A stretch of 47,578 nucleotides of DNA from Flavobacteriales bacterium. Lineage in GTDB: Bacteria; Bacteroidota; Bacteroidia; CAIKAF01. Below the pieces are notes generated by a model. The model did not search any database. It worked only from the letters and a program-made list of their open reading frames with translations, and had not been told where the DNA came from. Location: NCBI GenBank assembly GCA_026418175.1, contig JAOABX010000021.1, positions 1 to 47,578 of the forward strand. Reading direction: 5' to 3'. The translations under genes were made by a program, and so were the position numbers. Position 1 is the stretch's first letter. The number at the start of each line of letters is the position of its first letter. Below, one piece after another: positions 43,901 to 47,578 of the stretch.

Positions 43901-44895
43901 CGAATGGATGCAGTGCAACTCGTAGTACTACAATAACGGTAGAAAACCAGCCACAAGCCAATGCCGGTCCCGATCAAAACATATGTATAGGCACATCAAC
44001 CATACTATTCGGTAGTGGTGGTACTATTTACAACTGGACGCCTCCAACCTTTTTATCAAATCCGAATATTTCCAATCCAGTTTGTACACCCGATCAAAGT
44101 ATTACGTATGTTCTAACTACCACCAATACCTGTGGGCAAGATTATGATACTGTTCAGGTAAATGTAATTCGTGTTAATCCGGTGGCAAGCCCAGATACTA
44201 TTATTTGTCCAAATACTTCTGTATTGCTTTGGGCTTCTGGCGGAGTTTCATACAGTTGGCAACCTGCATCATTTATCAATAATCCAAACAATGATACCAT
44301 CATTGTATCGCCTATGAGCAACATTACGTATACAGTTACAGTAACCGATCAATTCGGATGTACTGAAACAGAACAAGTAACTGTCAGTGTATTTCCTACA
44401 CAATTCATCAATCTTGGACCCAATGTAGTAATTCCTTTTGGTGGCTCTGTACAACTTTTTGCCAATGGTAACGGAAATTTTAGTTGGGAACCGGATACTT
44501 TTTTAACTTGCAATAATTGTCCAAACCCAACGGCTTCTCCATTTAGTAGTACCCATTACTTTGTAACCCTAACAGATGCCAACGGCTGTAATTTCTATGA
44601 CTCTATTTGGGTATTTGTAGAAGGCTCATTATATGTCCCCAATACATTTACACCTAACCGAGATGGCTTGAATGATTTCTTTTTAGCATTTGGTACTGAA
44701 ATTAAAGAATTTGAAATGCTTATTTTTAATCGTTGGGGAGAACAAATCTTTAGAAGTACCAGTTTACAAGAAGGGTGGGACGGTACACACAGAAATCAGA
44801 AATGTCCAATCGGAGTATATGCCTGGAGAATTTTATACACCGAAAATTCGGGGAAAGAAGGTGTGTTGATTGGACATGTTAACTTACTACGATAA
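40990..44895 (+). CDS. Large secreted SBBP/PKD/Ig-like protein with gliding-motility-type sorting domain
   Basis: 1301 residues. No ATG gives a credible start: TTG 40990 or GTG 41002 precede a signal peptide (LVMLILLPFALKA), whereas ATG 41029 would truncate it. Residues about 30-250 form the DUF7948-type N-terminal domain (FIENKGQWENAFLY, YPNIDLVIY). Next come SBBP-like propeller repeats (about 258-745, for example STYLGTSAYDQ), a PKD domain (about 754-836, WDFGDGSTSTSPTVNHVY), five tandem Ig-like modules of about 75 residues (836-1212) and the type B sorting domain (1213-1301, NTFTPNRDGLNDFF, IFNRWGEQIF, WDG). It is a predicted T9SS substrate and probable adhesin or surface protein. Confidence 0.88.
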   Translation: MDSLVLNRIYILVMLILLPFALKAEGEEKHFQFIENKGQWENAFLYRAYIPGGELFVEKNGITYHFWDQAKMNLLTSAMHDRKGNELTDFQIKHHVIRVKFLGANPEVINISENPFSHYYNFYLGNDASRWKSHVQAYRKIILQEIYPNIDLVIYTANNQLKYDWNVRPGGDPKKIQIEYEGADNLLLKNGSLEVKTSLGSIIEEPPVVYQKKASGINSIKTKFLLKKNRLCFQLQEPIDPTIPLIIDPALIFSTFSGSLTDNWGFTATYDSQGNMYGGGIVLAANAYPNTTGSYQAAYGGGLYDVLIGKYSDNGSTLLYYTYLGGSRAEAPFSLVCNNSDDLYVLGITGSSNFAISSGAYQSTFQGGPSAGIFALNGNDYPNGSDLFVTKFNAAGTTLIGSTFIGGTDNDGMNTNSSLRHNYADEFRGEIIVDANDRCYVASSTKSIDFPTVNAAQTTMAGSQDAVVFRLSSTLTSLQWSTFLGGMGYEAGYSLKVNNAGEVFVTGGTNSPNFPTTPGVIRPTFGGNVDGFITRYSSTGTLLSSTYLGTSAYDQSYILQLDAAQDVYVVGQTRGAYPIVSSPLGTVYSNPNSGQFIHKLNPSLTTTVFSTVFGRGVAGQIDIVPTAFLVDVCDHIYVSGWGGAVNNGASGGNTTGMPITSNAYQSSTDGSDFYFIVLNKNATGLIYASYFGGPISAEHVDGGTSRFNPDGIVYQAVCAGCGSNDDFPTTPGAWSNTNNSNNCNMGVFKFDVSEFTAIIDLITPSITCVNNTVILQNASTGGSSYYWDFGDGSTSTSPTVNHVYTNPGTYHVMLIVSDPNACLVSDTAFITVIVQSPPTVQIAPVNPLCPGQSVQLSAMGGSSYTWAANPSLSATNIPNPIASPTSTTTYTVTVSNNCGTSTGSVTVNVINFIPTISPSDTICIGNSIQLNAGGGMSYSWQPITGLNNPNIPNPIASPTQTTTYTVSITDANGCSATRSTTITVENQPQANAGPDQNICIGTSTILFGSGGTIYNWTPPTFLSNPNISNPVCTPDQSITYVLTTTNTCGQDYDTVQVNVIRVNPVASPDTIICPNTSVLLWASGGVSYSWQPASFINNPNNDTIIVSPMSNITYTVTVTDQFGCTETEQVTVSVFPTQFINLGPNVVIPFGGSVQLFANGNGNFSWEPDTFLTCNNCPNPTASPFSSTHYFVTLTDANGCNFYDSIWVFVEGSLYVPNTFTPNRDGLNDFFLAFGTEIKEFEMLIFNRWGEQIFRSTSLQEGWDGTHRNQKCPIGVYAWRILYTENSGKEGVLIGHVNLLR
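43498..44625 (+). repeat. Five tandem Ig-like module repeats within the secreted protein
   Basis: Modules of about 75 codons at roughly 43498-43725, 43726-43950, 43951-44175, 44176-44400 and 44401-44625. Each has the pattern C-x-G/N-S-V-x-L-x-A-x-G-G-x-Y-x-W followed by NPxxSPxxTTxYTVxVT. The first four are regular. The fifth lacks the leading Cys and carries a CNNC pair instead. They are diverged at DNA level, so slipped duplication is not recent. Confidence 0.75.
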
Positions 44896-44901
44896 AAAAT
44901 T

Positions 44902-45688
44902 CTAATTTTTCAGTTCATTATTTTCAGTAACCCATGTAAAAATGGCGTATGCCAATGCAAATGCATAAGAAGCATCTACATGCATTGATGCCCTACTAAT
45001 TTATCATCAAAAATAAGCAGGTCTCCTCCCCAATGTTGATGAATATCTATGGAACATCGATAATCTGCCAACCGATCCTGTTTAGATGCAATAACAAGAA
45101 TACGAGAATACAGTTTTTGAGGGGGTTAATAAAACGCTGCAGCAATAATTTGCCGAATTATATTGCGCTTTTTTACGTGGCGAATCTTTGATATTTCTAC
45201 CCATTTGGGCAATCGTTCCGTAACTACAGCCGGATTGTTGGAGCATAATTACAGGATTCGTTCTTCGCGGTGTACAGGATTTTGGTAAGAAAAATCTTCA
45301 CAAATGCAATCATTGCTTCAGGCTGTAATCGTTGGCGCAACGGGCTTACCTTGCGGAAGCTGGAATTAATGATCACCACTTCGTAAAAATCATCTGCATA
45401 CTGCCTACACCATTCTGCTACCAGCATTCCTCCCAATGAAATTGAAATTAATATCCGCTTCTTTTCTGGGAGAATTTTAGACGTATAATTCTGTTTAGTT
45501 TTATGTACAATTTGCGATATATGAAGTGGTGATTTTTGATTAACAAATATACCTGTGCCGAGTAAATCCAATAATACCAAATCATTTGTTTGAAAAAGTG
45601 GTTGCAATGATTGAATAAAATTTCTATCCCAATGACCACTTTCTTTGGTAAGCCCGGTCAATAAAAAAAGCTGAACCAGTTGTTGCAT
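44902..45688 (-). pseudogene. Decayed alpha/beta hydrolase
   Basis: An intact frame from ATG 45688 (LLTGLTKESGHWDR, LVLLDLLGTGIF, nucleophile elbow SLGGM, VIINSSFRKVSPLRQRLQP) runs to a stop near 45224. The family-like sequence then continues in other frames: NNPAVVTERLPKWVEI...RNIIRQIIAAA at about 45120-45245, ILVIASKQDRLADYRCSIDIHQHWGG at about 45010-45110, and a final VDASYAFAFAYAIFTWVTENN to a stop at 44902. At least three frame changes and one internal stop are needed, so it is inactivated. The order of segments matches one hydrolase of about 260 residues. Neighbouring genes are intact, which argues against general sequencing error. Confidence 0.82.
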
Positions 45689-45764
45689 ATAAACAAAAAT
45701 ACCAAATGCAGCACGGGAAGAAATCAGCCTTTGAAAACTATTTATAGAAATAATGTTAATGATA

Positions 45765-46292
45765 TTATTTCTGATACTTCATAGGAGCATCCATTACTGT
45801 TCCGCATTGCTTACAGGTACGAAGATCTTCGGAAGTATAAAACCGTTCAAATACGGCATGAAAATCTTTTTCAATGTTTGTAAGCGGAAAATACTCTTCG
45901 TATAATTTGTTATTACATTGTTCGCAAAACCACAACAGTCCATCTTTTTCGTTTTCTCTACGCTTTCTTTCAATAACTAAACCAATAGAACCTTCTGTAC
46001 GAACCGGCGAATGAGGAATACGAGGCGGAAGCAGAAAAATTTCTCCTTCGTTGATAGGCACTTCCACTCGTTTCCCATTTTCTTGTATAATCACTTTGAT
46101 ATTCCCTTCCAACTGATAGAAAAACTCTTCCCCCTCATTGTAATGATAATCTTTTCGGGCATTAGGGCCACCTACTACCATCACAATAAACTCTGCATCC
46201 TGCCATATCTGCTTATTGCTTACTGGAGGCTTCAGTAGATGACGATTCTCATCAATCCACTTTTTGAAATTAAAAGGACGCTGGATTTGCAT
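45765..46292 (-). CDS. nbaC: 3-hydroxyanthranilate 3,4-dioxygenase
   Basis: Cupin dioxygenase of 175 residues that opens the ring of 3-hydroxyanthranilate in the kynurenine pathway (toward quinolinate/NAD or 2-aminomuconate). The catalytic iron ligands are visible as His50, Glu56 and His94 ([19 protein letters not shown]). The bacterial-type second, rubredoxin-like iron site is complete with Cys123, Cys126, Cys160 and Cys163 (FCEQC, CKQCG). Length equals the bacterial enzymes. The gene is divergent from an SDR gene, a neighbour often seen in kynurenine clusters, but the other pathway genes are not in the window. A near-consensus -7 box (TACCTTTA) precedes it. Confidence 0.95.
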   Translation of the reverse strand: MQIQRPFNFKKWIDENRHLLKPPVSNKQIWQDAEFIVMVVGGPNARKDYHYNEGEEFFYQLEGNIKVIIQENGKRVEVPINEGEIFLLPPRIPHSPVRTEGSIGLVIERKRRENEKDGLLWFCEQCNNKLYEEYFPLTNIEKDFHAVFERFYTSEDLRTCKQCGTVMDAPMKYQK

Positions 46293-46358
46293 AAATCTAA
46301 TTTTATGATAAAGGTATGCGTTTAACGGAATTTAAAGTTTTAACTTAAAGATAAAAAC

Positions 46359-46366
46359 TAACTTTG
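46359..46366 (+). promoter_or_regulatory. -7 promoter box of the SDR gene
   Basis: TAACTTTG, exact TAnnTTTG, 18 bases before the ATG at 46385. No -33 TTG is visible. Confidence 0.6.
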
Positions 46367-46384
46367 AATTGAAAAATTTTGAAT

Positions 46385-47173
46385 ATGAATCTTGATTTGA
46401 GTGGAAAAAGAGCATTAGTTTGTGGCAGCACGCAAGGAATTGGAAAAGCTGTTGCAAACGAATTGGCAATTATGGGGGCTCATGTTACACTGTTGGCACG
46501 TAATGTTGATGAACTTGAAAAAACCAGAGAGGGGTTGATCAATTTTAAAAATCAACGTCATCATATACTGGTAGCAGATTTCACTAAACCTGATGAATTA
46601 AAGCAAATAGTAAACCAATATATTCTGAAAGGAAATGAAATTCAAATTTTAGTAAATAATACCGGAGGACCTGCTGCCGGTAAAATTATCGAAGAAGCAC
46701 CACAAAAATTTATAGAAGTTTTCAATCAACATTTGATTAATAATCACATCCTTGCTCAATTGGTAATTGATAGCATGATAGCAGCTGGCTATGGCCGTAT
46801 CATTAATATTGTATCAACTTCTGTTAAAACACCATTACCGAATTTGGGAGTAAGTAATACTATACGAGGGGCTGTTGCCAACTGGGCTAAAACATTAGCC
46901 AATGAAGTTGCAGAGTTTGGCATTACAGTAAATAATGTTTTACCAGGAGCTACAAAAACTCAACGTTTGCAATCCATTCTTCAAAACAAAGCGTTAAAAA
47001 CCGGCAAAAGTGTGGAGGTCATTGAGCAAGAAATGCTACAGGAAATACCCATGAAACGTTTTGGTGAAGCTAACGAAATAGCCAATGCAGTTTGTTTTTT
47101 AGCTTCACCGGCTGCTAGTTACATTACCGGCATTAATTTACCGGTAGATGGTGGAAGAACAGCTTGCTTGTAA
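46385..47173 (+). CDS. SDR-family protein, FabG-like, with an atypical active site
   Basis: 262 residues from the ATG at 46385 (a TTG six bases earlier is less likely). The Rossmann nucleotide motif CGSTQGIGKAVA, the LVNNTGGPAAG segment (NNAG-like) and NVLPGATKT are typical of short-chain dehydrogenases. The conserved Ser region INIVSTSVK is present, but the catalytic Tyr-x3-Lys is replaced: the aligned stretch reads LGVSNTIRGAV, with no Tyr and Arg in place of Lys. A known FabG-like subgroup shares this SNTxR pattern, so it is probably a conserved variant, not a broken gene. Position next to the 3-hydroxyanthranilate dioxygenase suggests a role in tryptophan catabolism, which is inference. 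Confidence 0.88.
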   Translation: MNLDLSGKRALVCGSTQGIGKAVANELAIMGAHVTLLARNVDELEKTREGLINFKNQRHHILVADFTKPDELKQIVNQYILKGNEIQILVNNTGGPAAGKIIEEAPQKFIEVFNQHLINNHILAQLVIDSMIAAGYGRIINIVSTSVKTPLPNLGVSNTIRGAVANWAKTLANEVAEFGITVNNVLPGATKTQRLQSILQNKALKTGKSVEVIEQEMLQEIPMKRFGEANEIANAVCFLASPAASYITGINLPVDGGRTACL

Positions 47174-47325
47174 TTAAATTCTTTATGTTTCTGCTTGTTA
47201 ATTCTAAGACTTTACATTGTAGTTTGTAACTTATTAATGTAGTTCATCACAATTTTATATGGCAAATTTTTATTATGAATGATAATATTTCATTTTTGAA
47301 ATGTTAATTATAAAAATTAAGCCAT

Positions 47326-47578
47326 ATGCTACTAGAAAAAACTACACAACGAATTATTACAACACTAATTATGTGTTGCATTATCATGCAATCTATCCAA
47401 CTTTGGTCACAAAATTTTTTTTGGGCTAAAGCAATATCTGGAACAAATAGACAAAATATTATGGATATTCAAACCGATGTTGCAGGAAATGTAATTATAG
47501 TTGGGATTTATGATGGCACATTTGATATTGATCCGGACGCAGGAGTTTATAACCTTACATTTTCTGGTGGTGTATTAT
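47326..47578 (+). CDS. Start of a secreted repeat protein, cut by the window edge
   Basis: An open frame of at least 84 codons from the ATG at 47326, with no stop before the end of the window. Residues about 10-29 are a signal peptide (IITTLIMCCIIMQSIQLWSQ). The mature part begins NFFWAKAISGTNRQNIMDIQ, then VAGNVIIVGIYDGTFDIDPDAGVYNLTFSGG. The pattern G-x-F-D-x-DP-x-AG-x-x-NLT-x-x-GG is typical of repeat-rich secreted Bacteroidota proteins that often end in a T9SS sorting domain. The C-terminus is outside the window. Confidence 0.75.
   Translation, partial: MLLEKTTQRIITTLIMCCIIMQSIQLWSQNFFWAKAISGTNRQNIMDIQTDVAGNVIIVGIYDGTFDIDPDAGVYNLTFSGGVL

Noticed and set aside
43498-44625. CRISPR-like or DNA tandem repeat array
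   Set aside because: The periodicity is about 225 bases, lies in protein modules and is strongly diverged at DNA level.
44891-44911. A/T-only inverted repeat AAAAATT-ct-AATTTTT after the large secreted gene
   Set aside because: It is short and AT-only, so it could arise by chance; it is too weak to call as a terminator.

Overview
The window is 47.6 kb of AT-rich chromosome from a member of the phylum Bacteroidota. The evidence is the gliding/type IX secretion (T9SS) gene set (gldB, gldC, gldD, gldE, a PorW/SprE homologue, PorP/SprF with a TPR-propeller-OmpA partner, two secreted proteins with the gliding-motility-type C-terminal sorting domain), the atpBEFHAG operon without atpD and atpC, the phylum-specific promoter -7 box TAnnTTTG in front of at least thirteen genes, and the lack of Shine-Dalgarno sequences. 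The exact order is uncertain; gene content would fit Chitinophagales or a related environmental lineage. I see no phage, transposon, CRISPR array or rRNA.

Layout. 0.3-4.8 kb: OmpA/PorE-like protein, PorP/SprF, a MORN-type repeat protein and a small MerR regulator, all on the minus strand. 5.1-9.2 kb: four RNA-modification genes (tcdA, an RsmB-like gene, rlmB, an RsmF-like gene). 9.3-12.5 kb: a DUF4412 protein and the ssb-gldE-gldD cluster. 12.6 kb: tRNA-Gln. 13.2-22.5 kb, minus strand: porW/sprE, bactofilin, atpZ, an AtpI-like membrane gene and atpB-E-F-H-A-G, ended by a strong terminator. 22.8-26.8 kb: ilvE, purD and an acyl-CoA carboxylase beta subunit. 27.1-32.1 kb, plus strand: a haem-copper oxidase biogenesis cluster (cyoE, two subunit III genes, subunit IV, a degenerate Sco-like gene, a true Sco, DUF420 and a small CxxC membrane protein). 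32.1-40.9 kb: icd, gldB-gldC, a PKD/sorting-domain protein, an EEP-family protein, a lipase-like hydrolase and a long amidophosphoribosyltransferase. 41-44.9 kb: a 1301-residue secreted modular protein. 44.9-47.6 kb: a decayed alpha/beta-hydrolase pseudogene, a 3-hydroxyanthranilate dioxygenase divergent from an SDR gene, and the start of a secreted protein cut by the window edge.

How the genes work together. The oxidase-biogenesis cluster and the atp operon support aerobic oxidative phosphorylation. The scattered gld/por genes build the T9SS and gliding machinery, whose substrates probably include the two sorting-domain proteins. Most of the window is core genome. The more unusual signals are: a cysteine-free paralogue placed directly before the real Sco gene, with a perfect 12-bp inverted repeat that includes its start codon; a 12-bp stem-loop just behind atpE; paired inverted repeats before cyoE; an inverted repeat flanking the atpB promoter box; an SDR without the usual Tyr-Lys pair; and a multiply frameshifted hydrolase pseudogene. 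I did not find a clearly new multi-gene system. Promoter and start-site calls rest on motif reading only.
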